NCBI GenBank assembly: GCA_947589665.1
Contig: CANQBJ010000001.1
Coordinates: forward strand, 85,243-149,242
DNA length: 64,000 nt
Direction of reading: 5' to 3'
DNA from: an uncultured Clostridia bacterium
Lineage (GTDB): Bacteria > Bacillota > Clostridia > Lachnospirales > CAG-274
Made by a program: the position numbers and the translations under genes. The notes below the pieces were generated by a model. The model saw nothing but the letters and a program-made list of their open reading frames with translations, made no database searches and was not told the origin of the DNA. The stretch's first letter is position 1, and every line of letters begins with the position of its first letter. This document shows positions 46,151 through 53,868 of this stretch, in pieces.

Positions 46151-46418
46151 AAGAAAGCCCCTGACTTAAAAAGTCAGGGACGAATATGTCGTGTTACCAC
46201 CCTAATTCAAATATACATTGCTGCATATTCCTCTGCAGGCTCAATCAAGCCCTTGCCTGTAACGGGGCATACCGTTCCGCTCATACTGTGATTTCCGAGG
46301 GAAAGCTCCCGGGTGATAAATATATTTATGATCTGCCGCCTTTCAGCCAAGGGAGGCTCTCTGTAAAATCATTGACAAATACATTTTTATCCCGATCAAT
46401 GCCTGTTAAATTTGATTA
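46151..46418 (-). promoter_or_regulatory. T-box riboswitch leader, probable isoleucine specifier
   Basis: The 268-nt leader ends with the T-box AGGGTGGTAACACG (46203-46190) followed by the attenuator. The 5' part has the stem I features ACAGAGAG and GGCTGAAAGGC, and a specifier-loop candidate TTTATCACCCGGGAGC in which ATC (46317-46315) would read tRNA-Ile. Uncharged tRNA-Ile would prevent termination and turn on the ilv-leu operon. The T-box call is strong; the codon is assigned by position only. Confidence 0.87.
46159..46179 (-). terminator. T-box attenuator
   Basis: CCCTGACTT / AAGTCAGGG stem, then GGCTTTCTTTATTT on the minus strand. It is mutually exclusive with the antiterminator that contains the T-box sequence. 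Confidence 0.85.
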
Positions 46419-46424
46419 ATAGAC

Positions 46425-46453
46425 ATTTTATCACAACAAATATGCTTTGTCAA
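46425..46453 (-). promoter_or_regulatory. Main promoter of the ilv-leu operon
   Basis: Minus strand TTGACA (46453-46448), 17-bp spacer, TAAAAT (46430-46425). Transcription starts near 46418, at the beginning of the T-box leader. Confidence 0.85.
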
Positions 46454-46484
46454 TAACAACTTATAAATTTTTTAAACAGCAAAG

Positions 46485-47471
46485 TTAAATGGCATTAAGG
46501 AGCCTTTCAGCCTTTTCCTTTTCCTCATCGTCAAGCAGTGAAAGTATTTCTTCTATTGTCCTTCTGTATGCCTCGTTCTTTTCGGTAAGCTCCTTTATCT
46601 GCTTTTCGTGTTCACTTCTGAGCTGCAATGATTTCATTCGATGCTCGCCTATATTCTTGAAGCTTATTATAAAATCGTCCTTAACATTGTTCATAGGGCT
46701 GCTTAGGTAAACTCCCTCTATCCTTACCCAGCCCTCAGCATTGTTGAAGTGTATTCTCAGCTCTATCTCTACGGGAGTGCTTTCCGACGCATTTTTCCTT
46801 ATGCTCTCAAGGGAAAAGGTCTTTGCGAATTCGGCATAGTCCTCATCGGATAGGTAATTTTTCATCCTCTCCATAAATACAGAGTAGTCCTCATCCTCCG
46901 CAGAGTTTATGACATCCCTGTTTTTAAGGGTGTCAAAGCGTCCCGTTACGGTGTTAAGGTATATAATGGTAGTGGTATAGGCGCCCATATCCGTTACGTT
47001 GCTTCTCCTGTGTCTGTTGTAGACCTGCTCGATAGTCTCGTTGTCTTCCTTTTTTTCAAAAAATTCCCACACCATATCCGAAAACTTCTTTTCAATAGTG
47101 ATATCCCACAACATACTTCCGCAGTAGCCATATACCAGGGGAAAGACAGTCAGTGAAAAATACCTGTCAATAGGCGGTGCATAGTTTTCATATTCGTTGA
47201 TCATACCGTTGTGAGAGGCATTCCAGTGTATATAGTTCCACTTTGTCCTGTCGATCTCATGGTCGTAGACCTGAAAAAAGCTTTTGCCTATACATTCCTC
47301 CTTGGTATAGGGCAGTATATCTTCATATCGGTCGTTCATAAACGTAAAGAAAATATCCTTAGGAGCGCCTGACACATCGTCTGTTTCCACTCTGAACACA
47401 GCTATAGGTACAGGTATCTTCTCCATTATACGATAGTAATCTTCAATACTCTCAGGGCGATTGTCCCGCAT
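46485..47471 (-). CDS. PAS-domain protein without a recognisable output domain
   Basis: A 328-residue soluble protein. The first half (about 12-140) is PAS-like: IPVPIAVFRVE, FTFMNDRYEDILPY and GKSFFQVYD. The second half is a second, more divergent PAS-like or mixed domain, followed by a coiled coil (about 280-325, EHEKQIKELTEKNEAYRRTI). No GGDEF, EAL, kinase or HTH is seen. In clostridia such proteins usually continue into diguanylate cyclases, so this is a sensor fragment or a stand-alone adaptor. AAGGAG lies nine bases before ATG 47471. Confidence 0.75.
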   Translation of the reverse strand: MRDNRPESIEDYYRIMEKIPVPIAVFRVETDDVSGAPKDIFFTFMNDRYEDILPYTKEECIGKSFFQVYDHEIDRTKWNYIHWNASHNGMINEYENYAPPIDRYFSLTVFPLVYGYCGSMLWDITIEKKFSDMVWEFFEKKEDNETIEQVYNRHRRSNVTDMGAYTTTIIYLNTVTGRFDTLKNRDVINSAEDEDYSVFMERMKNYLSDEDYAEFAKTFSLESIRKNASESTPVEIELRIHFNNAEGWVRIEGVYLSSPMNNVKDDFIISFKNIGEHRMKSLQLRSEHEKQIKELTEKNEAYRRTIEEILSLLDDEEKEKAERLLNAI

Positions 47472-47500
47472 ATATTTCAACTCCTTATAATGCATAAGAC

Positions 47501-47570
47501 TGTCAGCTCCGCCGAAATGATCTCCCCCTTAAGCCCGTTCGTCACTTCGGCGGAGCTGACATCTCCCCCT
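47501..47570. repeat. Palindromic hairpin with TCTCCCCCT direct repeats
   Basis: A 16-bp stem TGTCAGCTCCGCCGAA / TTCGGCGGAGCTGACA (47501-47516, 47546-47561). TCTCCCCCT occurs once inside the loop (47521) and once just after the stem (47562). It resembles a small mobile repeat. The rest of the gap up to the pectate lyase is AT-rich; a palindrome GTTATA-ct-TATAAC lies at 47756-47769, and no clear promoter was found. Confidence 0.6.
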
Positions 47571-47803
47571 ATTTTAATTTTGAATAAATTTTAAACAAAA
47601 TTTGCTCAAACAATGTGATTATAGCATATTATTCACACATTTGCAACATTTTTTACACTTTTTTATTAAAAAAATATTACGCTATCATTTACAAAAATTT
47701 ATTGTAATTTTTTTAAATTTTGCAATTAATTTTCTTCCTATCACCACTTTTTTGTGTTATACTTATAACAAGTACATTATAAATAAGAAAGGAGTATTTT
47801 TAT

Positions 47804-50800
47804 ATGAAGAGATTCATAAGCACTTTACTTGCTGTTACCATGATAGCATCGGTATTCAGCATACCTGCCTTTGCCCGCTATGAAGGCACAGAGGGTTATA
47901 AATATAGGTCTACTCAGGACCTTGAGGTAGATGTAGACGGCGACAAGGTAGTTGTTACATTTCCCGCCGTTGACAAGGAAGGAAATGTTATAAAGGACAA
48001 CCCGCTCAAAGCCGAAGGCCAGGTCAATTCCAACGGCAATCCTACCGCCGGCTGGACAAATCCCACAAGCGGTATGATAATATGCTACGACGGTTGGGAT
48101 CCCCTTAGCAGCAAAAAGCCTGCAAATGACAACAAGACAGAACACGACATCATCCGCGGCGTAGTAGATACGCCTACCCAATATCCCATAAGAATATTTG
48201 ACGGAGGCAACGGCTACGGCGATAGATTCATAAAGGATGCTTATTTGGATACGACAGTCGTGGCTAAAAGCCTGTGTACAGGATATATGATACAGTATTC
48301 CGAAAACGGCGGCAAATGGGTGGATGATCATGAAATAACAAGCTTCAATCATGGCAAAAAGCTCAATACCCTTAATGCCGATGGAAGTGTTACGCCTCAA
48401 AGCAATAACACCTTCTTTTTGGAGGATCAGATAACAGAGGCTCTTACTACCAACCTTAAGGCAAACACAGAGTATGCTATAAGAGTAATAGCTTATGAAA
48501 AGGACAATGCGGCTTCAAAGCAGAATCCTTATCATGTATTTACTCCTCAGACCATAAAGACGGGAGCAACCAAGGAGCTTACCCCTGCCTTCCCTACAGT
48601 TGAGGGCGGCGGTACATATTCACAGGGCGGCAGAGGTACTGTAGAGGAGCCGGGAGATGTATATGTTGTTACCAACCTTACAGACTCCGTTACCGATCCT
48701 CAGCCCGGTTCCTTCAGATACGGCCTTGAGAGAAAGGACACAGGCAAAAAGACAGCGCCCAGGACTATAGTATTTGCCGTAGGCGGCACTATAAAGGTAG
48801 ACCCCGCCGCAGGCAAGAACGCAAGGCGCTTTAACGTAACGGACAACACAACTATAGCGGGACAGACGGCTCCCGGCGAGGGCATTACCTTCTACGGCGG
48901 CTCCTTCAAGTTCTCAGGCAAAAATATAGTTGTAAGATACATAAGAGTAAAGCTTGGCGAGGGCTACGATCAGGATGCGGCTACAGCCAGCGGCGAAAAC
49001 ATTGTAATAGACCACTGTACCTTCAACTGGGGCGTTGACGAGTGCTTTACGGCAAAGGAGCTTATCAACTCCAGTATACAGTACAACATTATAGCTAACA
49101 GCCTTTCTATGGTAAACAAGAACGGCGCACTCAACTCAGATAACGAAATAGCCGCAGGCGAGTCCGAGGCAAAGCATGGTATGGGCTCTATAATTAACGG
49201 CTATGAGACCACCTTCACTCATAACCTCTATGCCAACAACGGCACAAGAAATCCGAGATTTGAGGGATCATTTAGCTACAACAACGTAAGCTATAACAAT
49301 CTGCTCCAGTTCTCAAACAATGTAATTTACAACTGGGGACACAATACAGGCTACGGCGGAGAAAGAGGCGACGGCAGAGTCAACTTTACAAACAACTATC
49401 ACAAGGCGGGACCTAACACCATTGCCAAGGTAAAGGACCTTATATTTGACTTTGACGGCGTTTCCAAGTTCTATTTCAACGGCAACGTGCTTGAAGGCAA
49501 TGCAGCCGTAAGCGCCGACAATGCCTCAGGTGTAAAGGACTTTAGCTCCGCATATGCTCTTACATCTCCTGTAGAGCTTACTAACCCCTACGAGGCGGAA
49601 AGCGCAGAGGCAGCATATGATAAGGTACTCAGAGAGGTAGGCGCGTCATATGCAAGAAACGCACAGGATGCAAGGCTTATACATGATGTGGAAAGCAACA
49701 GCGGTTACTTCATAAACAGCGAGGCAGAGGACGGCGGTGTTTCCGACAAGACATATAAGACCGATGAAGCCGACACAGACGGCGACGGTATGCCCGATAA
49801 CTGGGAAGACACAATGGGTCTTGACAAGAACAACAAGGCAGATGCCTGCGCAATAAACACCGATGGTCAGTACAAGGGCTACTCAAATATCGAGGTATAT
49901 ATAAACGATATACTGGGCGAATGGGACAAAGCCGATAAAAAGGCTCCAGAAGCCGTTCCTATTGACAATGTTGAAATATATTCAGGCAATGAAAAGATAG
50001 GCGATCTGTCATCACCCTATGTTGTGCTTACACAGGACGAAATATATGACGTAAAGGCAGAAAGCTTTGACGAGGCTTATATCAACGGAGATATGGTAGG
50101 TACTGCCGTAAACGGCACAGCCTCATTTATGCCCGAAAAAACAGGTGTGTACAATCTTTCACTGCTTTCATACAATGCCGATGATGTGCCTTCAATATTC
50201 TCTGATCCTATAAAGATAGTAGTAGTACCAAAGGATGCGGCTGAAAATATGGATGGCTTTACGGCAGTGGATATAGGTGATGTAGGCGCTGTAGGCACAA
50301 GTCTTTACAGCCCGTCAGAGGGAAAGCTTACATCTGCGGGTACGGGACATATAGGCACGCTCAATACCTCAGGTACACAGAATCCTGACAGATTCCACTT
50401 TGACTACAAGGAGGTAAAGGGCGACTTTACATTTACCGCTCGTATAGACAATCTTGCAAAGCTTGACTATCTCCAGCATTCAGGACTTATGGCAAGGGCA
50501 AGCCTTGATCCTTTAAGCGAGTTTTATATGGCATCTCTTACATATATTAAGGGCGAGGATTACGAAGGTACGCAGGATATTTCAGGCAACTTTGTAAAAG
50601 CCAAGAATATAATAACTCTTGCAAGAACATCTCAAGGCAACGGAGCATCCATTACAAGTAACTTCCTGGGCATACCTCAGACAAGAGCAGACCTTGAGCC
50701 TAACCACGGCTGGGGACGAATTACAAGAAAAGATCAGACTATTACAGTATCTGCTTCATTAAACGGTACGGACTGGTATGACCTGGATACATATACCACT

Positions 50801-51205
50801 ACCCTGCCCGAAACTATATATGTAGGCTTTGCCACAGACGCTGCACAGGACGAAATGGACTTTGTGAGAGTAAATGCAACAGAATTTTCAAATATCAGTC
50901 TTACTCTTCCAAAGCCGGCCCTTGACAAGGATAATCTTCCCGAACCTACAATGCTCGGAGATACAAACGTAGACGGAGCCGTTACCGCAAGCGATGCGTC
51001 AGTTATGCTCCAGTATGTATTGACTGGCTCAGGCATAACGGAACAGGGACTTTCAAATGGCAATGTTTCAAAGGATAAGGTATTTACATCACAGAATGTA
51101 GCCGAGATACTCCAGAAGGCACTTGACAGCACATACGAATTTTCTATTGTAAAAAGCGCTGCTCCGACAGCAACCGCTCAGACAGAAACGACTTTGGCTG
51201 AATAA
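47804..51205 (+). CDS. Large secreted pectate lyase, PL1-type, with dockerin-like C-terminus
   Basis: A 1133-residue exported enzyme. Signal peptide 1-24; a fibronectin-like beta domain (about 30-255). A PL1-type beta-helix (about 262-600) opens with FPTVEGGGTYSQGGRG and contains PRTIVFAVGGTIKV, VIDHCTFNWGVDECFT and NLYANNGTRNPRFEG. An EF-hand-like DTDGDGMPDNWEDTMG follows, then an Ig-like stretch, a DUF1349-like sandwich (about 860-1035) and a dockerin-like end: GDTNVDGAVTASDASVML is a good calcium loop, the second repeat (SKDKVFTSQN) is degenerate. AAAGGAG precedes ATG 47804. Confidence 0.88.
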   Translation: MKRFISTLLAVTMIASVFSIPAFARYEGTEGYKYRSTQDLEVDVDGDKVVVTFPAVDKEGNVIKDNPLKAEGQVNSNGNPTAGWTNPTSGMIICYDGWDPLSSKKPANDNKTEHDIIRGVVDTPTQYPIRIFDGGNGYGDRFIKDAYLDTTVVAKSLCTGYMIQYSENGGKWVDDHEITSFNHGKKLNTLNADGSVTPQSNNTFFLEDQITEALTTNLKANTEYAIRVIAYEKDNAASKQNPYHVFTPQTIKTGATKELTPAFPTVEGGGTYSQGGRGTVEEPGDVYVVTNLTDSVTDPQPGSFRYGLERKDTGKKTAPRTIVFAVGGTIKVDPAAGKNARRFNVTDNTTIAGQTAPGEGITFYGGSFKFSGKNIVVRYIRVKLGEGYDQDAATASGENIVIDHCTFNWGVDECFTAKELINSSIQYNIIANSLSMVNKNGALNSDNEIAAGESEAKHGMGSIINGYETTFTHNLYANNGTRNPRFEGSFSYNNVSYNNLLQFSNNVIYNWGHNTGYGGERGDGRVNFTNNYHKAGPNTIAKVKDLIFDFDGVSKFYFNGNVLEGNAAVSADNASGVKDFSSAYALTSPVELTNPYEAESAEAAYDKVLREVGASYARNAQDARLIHDVESNSGYFINSEAEDGGVSDKTYKTDEADTDGDGMPDNWEDTMGLDKNNKADACAINTDGQYKGYSNIEVYINDILGEWDKADKKAPEAVPIDNVEIYSGNEKIGDLSSPYVVLTQDEIYDVKAESFDEAYINGDMVGTAVNGTASFMPEKTGVYNLSLLSYNADDVPSIFSDPIKIVVVPKDAAENMDGFTAVDIGDVGAVGTSLYSPSEGKLTSAGTGHIGTLNTSGTQNPDRFHFDYKEVKGDFTFTARIDNLAKLDYLQHSGLMARASLDPLSEFYMASLTYIKGEDYEGTQDISGNFVKAKNIITLARTSQGNGASITSNFLGIPQTRADLEPNHGWGRITRKDQTITVSASLNGTDWYDLDTYTTTLPETIYVGFATDAAQDEMDFVRVNATEFSNISLTLPKPALDKDNLPEPTMLGDTNVDGAVTASDASVMLQYVLTGSGITEQGLSNGNVSKDKVFTSQNVAEILQKALDSTYEFSIVKSAAPTATAQTETTLAE

Positions 51206-51221
51206 GGCTTGTAAACTTTAA

Positions 51222-51269
51222 GCAAACAAAAGAAGCTACCGCAATTTTGCGGTAGCTTCTTTTGTTTGC
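51222..51269 (+). terminator. Terminator of the large pectate lyase gene
   Basis: A stem of over 20 bp (GCAAACAAAAGAAGCTACCG... / ...CGGTAGCTTCTTTTGTTTGC) whose right arm is T-rich; it works in both directions. Confidence 0.85.
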
Positions 51270-51325
51270 TTGATAAAAATTTAGTGCGGTAAGCTATGTT
51301 TTTATGGAAGTAAAGTTGATGAAAT

Positions 51326-51598
51326 AAATTTTTGTTTATGTTAATAAGGCGACCCTTCCACCAACCTTCGGTTGGTCCCCCTCCCCTCCGACGCTAACGC
51401 TAGGGGAGGTTATGCACCGCAAAGGCTGTGACAACAGCTTAGTTGTTGTTAATTCCAAGTAAATTAGCGACTTTGAAAAGCATAAACCTAAACTTCCCCT
51501 TCGCAAGGGGAAGTGGCAGCCCAACCATTTCGTTGAATTTAAAATACATTTGCGTTGGGCTGTCGATAGGGTCGCCTTACTAGCATAAACAAAAATTT
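51326..51598. repeat. MITE-like intergenic repeat, copy E (inverted)
   Basis: 273 bp, ends AAATTTTTGTTTATG / CATAAACAAAAATTT. The core blocks run in the opposite orientation to copies B-D (GGCGACCCTTCCACC at the left, CTTCCCCTTCGCAAGGGGAA at the right). It carries an extra segment with a GCCCAACC...GGTTGGGC-like pairing near 51518-51560. Confidence 0.85.
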
Positions 51599-51650
51599 AA
51601 TGCAACAATCCTTACTTATATACACAATTCGTATCAAATAAAAAACACCG

Positions 51651-51679
51651 ATTTTCGGGGGTCCAGGACCCCCGAAAAT
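51651..51679 (-). terminator. Terminator of the recombinase gene
   Basis: A 14-bp stem ATTTTCGGGGGTCC / GGACCCCCGAAAAT, then CGGTGTTTTTTATTT on the minus strand. The core is identical to the hairpin at 6492-6538. Confidence 0.85.
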
Positions 51680-52237
51680 TTACAGCACATTCATTTTAAA
51701 CACAAGATCCCTATCATCCTGGGATATGCCGAGGTATCGTTTTGTGACGGCATAAGAGCTATGGTTATAGATATCCATAAGCACGGCAGGAGGGGTGCCG
51801 TTTTTCCAAGCGTGGTAGCCAAAGGTCTTGCGCAGAGAATGACAGCCTATACTTCCTATACCGCAGCCCCTTCCCCCAGCCTGTATTATCCTGTGAGCCT
51901 GAGAACGACTGAGATGTCCGCCCTGTCTGCTTTCAAACACATACCTTCCTCTATCACAGTTTTTAAGAAAAAGCCTTATAGCAGAGCATATATTTTTATT
52001 TATGTATATTATGCTTTCCTTTCCCGTTTTCTTTTCCTTCAATACTATATGCCTCTTTATTCTGCCGTTTTCGTCAAGTATATCCGACCACTCTACAGAT
52101 ATTACATCGCTTATCCTCAGAGCAGTATTCAGGCAGAAGGTTATAAGCAGATAATTTCTGTAGCTTCCCTTTTCCAGATAATAGCTTTTTAGCTTTTTTA
52201 CATTTTTAATGTTTTTAATGGGATATGTTTTGTTCAT
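51680..52237 (-). CDS. FimB/FimE-sized tyrosine recombinase
   Basis: A 185-residue catalytic-domain-only recombinase, the size of the Fim/Mrp invertases. All active-site elements are present: NTALRISDVISV (Arg), the Lys hairpin LKEKKTGKES, CHSLRKTFGYHAW (His-x-x-Arg), IYNHSSYAVTKRYLG (His and the Tyr nucleophile). No N-terminal core-binding or arm-binding domain. GGAG with six bases spacing selects ATG 52237. Its start is 23 bp from the left inverted repeat of a promoter-bearing segment, so its likely job is inverting that segment. Confidence 0.85.
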   Translation of the reverse strand: MNKTYPIKNIKNVKKLKSYYLEKGSYRNYLLITFCLNTALRISDVISVEWSDILDENGRIKRHIVLKEKKTGKESIIYINKNICSAIRLFLKNCDRGRYVFESRQGGHLSRSQAHRIIQAGGRGCGIGSIGCHSLRKTFGYHAWKNGTPPAVLMDIYNHSSYAVTKRYLGISQDDRDLVFKMNVL

Positions 52238-52259
52238 ATATGTCTCCTTTTGTCGGATG

Positions 52260-52282
52260 CTACACAATGTATAATTGTGTAG
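52260..52282. repeat. Inverted repeat left (IRL) of putative invertible segment
   Basis: Arms CTACACAA and TTGTGTAG around the asymmetric 7-bp core TGTATAA. The same 22 bp occur in reverse orientation at IRR. Palindromic arms with a 7-bp asymmetric spacer are the layout of a tyrosine-recombinase crossover site. Confidence 0.85.
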
Positions 52283-52320
52283 TCCCTGACTTTTTTCAAA
52301 TCCTGCATAAAGTCTATGTA

Positions 52321-52349
52321 TTGACAATATACAACAAATTCTATATAAT
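52321..52349 (+). promoter_or_regulatory. Promoter inside the putative invertible segment
   Basis: TTGACA (52321-52326), 17-bp spacer, TATAAT (52344-52349): perfect vegetative consensus, start site near 52356. It reads through IRR towards the fumarase alpha gene. Confidence 0.85.
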
Positions 52350-52415
52350 ATTATCCATAAATAACAAAATATGCTTTAAACCGCATATTTATGTATTTTT
52401 TTATTTCATTTCATG

Positions 52416-52438
52416 CTACACAATTATACATTGTGTAT
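52416..52438. repeat. Inverted repeat right (IRR) of putative invertible segment
   Basis: CTACACAA-TTATACA-TTGTGTAT: the core TTATACA is the reverse complement of the IRL core TGTATAA, so the sites are inverted, not direct. Only the outermost base differs. Confidence 0.85.
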
Positions 52439-52488
52439 CGTGACATTTGGCGACATTTATCTCCGACAGGGGATTTTTTTTATTTACA

Positions 52489-52517
52489 TTGCAATTACAT
52501 TTATTTTATGCTATACT
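52489..52517 (+). promoter_or_regulatory. Fixed promoter of the fumarase alpha gene, outside the switch
   Basis: TTGCAA (52489-52494), 17-bp spacer ending TGC (extended -10), TATACT (52512-52517). Weaker than the promoter in the switch, so basal expression is expected in either orientation. Confidence 0.6.
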
Positions 52518-52553
52518 TATTTTGGAATTTTATATACAAATGAGGAAACAAAA

Positions 52554-53396
52554 ATGAGAGAAATAGACGTATCGATAATAACCGAAAATATAAAAAAGCT
52601 TTGTATAAATGCCAACTGTATTCTGAATAAGGATGTATATAACGCCATAGAAGAGGCAGAGAAAAAGGAGACCTCTCCCATAGGCAGGAACATACTTTCT
52701 CAGCTAAAGGAAAATGCCGACCTTGCAAGGGAAAAGTGCAAGCCCATATGCCAGGATACAGGTATGGCAGTTATTTTTATGGAGATAGGGCAGGAGGTAC
52801 ACTTTACAGGCGGCAGTTTGACCGACGCTATAAACGAGGGTGTGCGCCAAGGCTATACAGCGGGCTATCTCAGGAAATCCGTGGTTTCAGACCCTCTTAT
52901 AAGAGTTAATACAAAGGACAATACGCCTGCAATAATACACTATGATATAGTTGAGGGCGATAGGGTACACATAGAGGTAGCGCCTAAGGGCTTCGGCAGT
53001 GAAAATATGAGCAGGATATATATGCTTAAGCCGTCAGACGGTATTGAGGGCGTAAAGGCTTCCATACTGGACTGCATAGAAAAGGCAGGTCCGAATCCAT
53101 GCCCGCCTATGATAATAGGCGTAGGTATAGGCGGAAACTTTGAGCTTTGCGCAAAGCTTGCCAAGAAAGCGCTACTTCGTCCCGTAGGCTCCCATTCCGA
53201 CAAGGAGCATATAAGAGAAATGGAGGAGGAGCTTTTGGAAAAGGCCAACAGGCTGGGCATAGGTCCCCAGGGTCTGGGCGGAAACACTACTGTACTGGGA
53301 CTTAATATAGAGACCTACGCTACACACATTGCAGGACTGCCTCTTGCAGTCAATGTAAGCTGCCATGTTACAAGGCACGGGGAATGTACGATATAG
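52554..53396 (+). CDS. Fumarate hydratase class I, alpha subunit
   Basis: A 280-residue iron-sulphur hydro-lyase subunit (fumarase or L-tartrate dehydratase). CKPICQDTGMAVIFMEIG carries the first cluster Cys, then PNPCPPMIIGVGIGGNFE, and LGIGPQGLGGNTTVLGLN near the end. ATG 52554 follows GAGG with eight bases spacing; the upstream open frame runs through the inverted repeat and is not used. Its beta partner is not next to it but lies 6 kb downstream, after an inserted glycan module. A fumarase needs both. Confidence 0.92.
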   Translation: MREIDVSIITENIKKLCINANCILNKDVYNAIEEAEKKETSPIGRNILSQLKENADLAREKCKPICQDTGMAVIFMEIGQEVHFTGGSLTDAINEGVRQGYTAGYLRKSVVSDPLIRVNTKDNTPAIIHYDIVEGDRVHIEVAPKGFGSENMSRIYMLKPSDGIEGVKASILDCIEKAGPNPCPPMIIGVGIGGNFELCAKLAKKALLRPVGSHSDKEHIREMEEELLEKANRLGIGPQGLGGNTTVLGLNIETYATHIAGLPLAVNVSCHVTRHGECTI

Positions 53397-53406
53397 GAGG
53401 CAGGAT

Positions 53407-53868
53407 ATGAAGGAATTACTGACGCTTTTATTTACTTTCCGCTGGAAGGAGCTTTTTTTCACACCTACAGATAACGGACTTATCAAATTTTTCAGATATG
53501 CATTTGTAGGGGGCATAGCCTTTGTTGTGGACTACTGCGGCTTTGCCGTTACCTCCCTTATATTGGGAGACGGTACGTTCAGCGTTGTTGCAGCCACTAC
53601 AGTAGGCTTTATAGCGGGACTTATAACAAATTTCATACTTTCAAAGAAATTCGTGTTCACCGAAAACGCCAATGTAGGCGCAGCGGGAGAGTTTATGGTG
53701 TATACGGTCATAGGCATAGGCGGATATATTTTCAACATACTGCTCATGCTTCTGTTCGTGAAATTTATGAACAAATATATAGCCAAAATAGTTGTTGCCC
53801 TCATAGTTCTTGTATACAACTATCTGGCAAGAAAAATAATATTATACTCAGGAGGAGATAACAAATGA
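53407..53868 (+). CDS. GtrA-family membrane protein
   Basis: A 153-residue protein with four hydrophobic helices and the GtrA pattern: [42 protein letters not shown] and [12 protein letters not shown]. GtrA proteins are thought to help flip or use polyprenyl-phosphate sugars for membrane glycosyltransferases. GGAGGC precedes ATG 53407; the stop overlaps the next start (ATGA). It opens the glycan module inserted between the fumarase genes. Confidence 0.9.
   Translation: MKELLTLLFTFRWKELFFTPTDNGLIKFFRYAFVGGIAFVVDYCGFAVTSLILGDGTFSVVAATTVGFIAGLITNFILSKKFVFTENANVGAAGEFMVYTVIGIGGYIFNILLMLLFVKFMNKYIAKIVVALIVLVYNYLARKIILYSGGDNK

Larger units (their letters stand above)
52260..52438. other. Putative invertible promoter switch
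   Basis: A 133-bp segment between two 22-bp inverted repeats, next to a FimB-sized recombinase gene. It carries one perfect outward promoter, now facing the fumarase/glycan operon on the right. Inversion would point this promoter at the recombinase gene. The alternative is that the two palindromes are operators of a dimeric regulator flanking a fixed promoter. Confidence 0.7.

Noticed and set aside
52260..52438. Rex-type redox operator as an explanation of the palindromes
   Set aside because: Rex boxes read TTGTGA-N6-TCACAA inward; here the halves are ACACAAT..ATTGTGT with a 5-7 bp asymmetric core in opposite orientations. A different regulator's operator cannot be excluded and is stated as the alternative.
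52413..52553. N-terminal extension of the fumarase alpha frame
   Set aside because: It starts within the right inverted repeat and reads through the promoter region; ATG 52554 has a ribosome site and matches family length.
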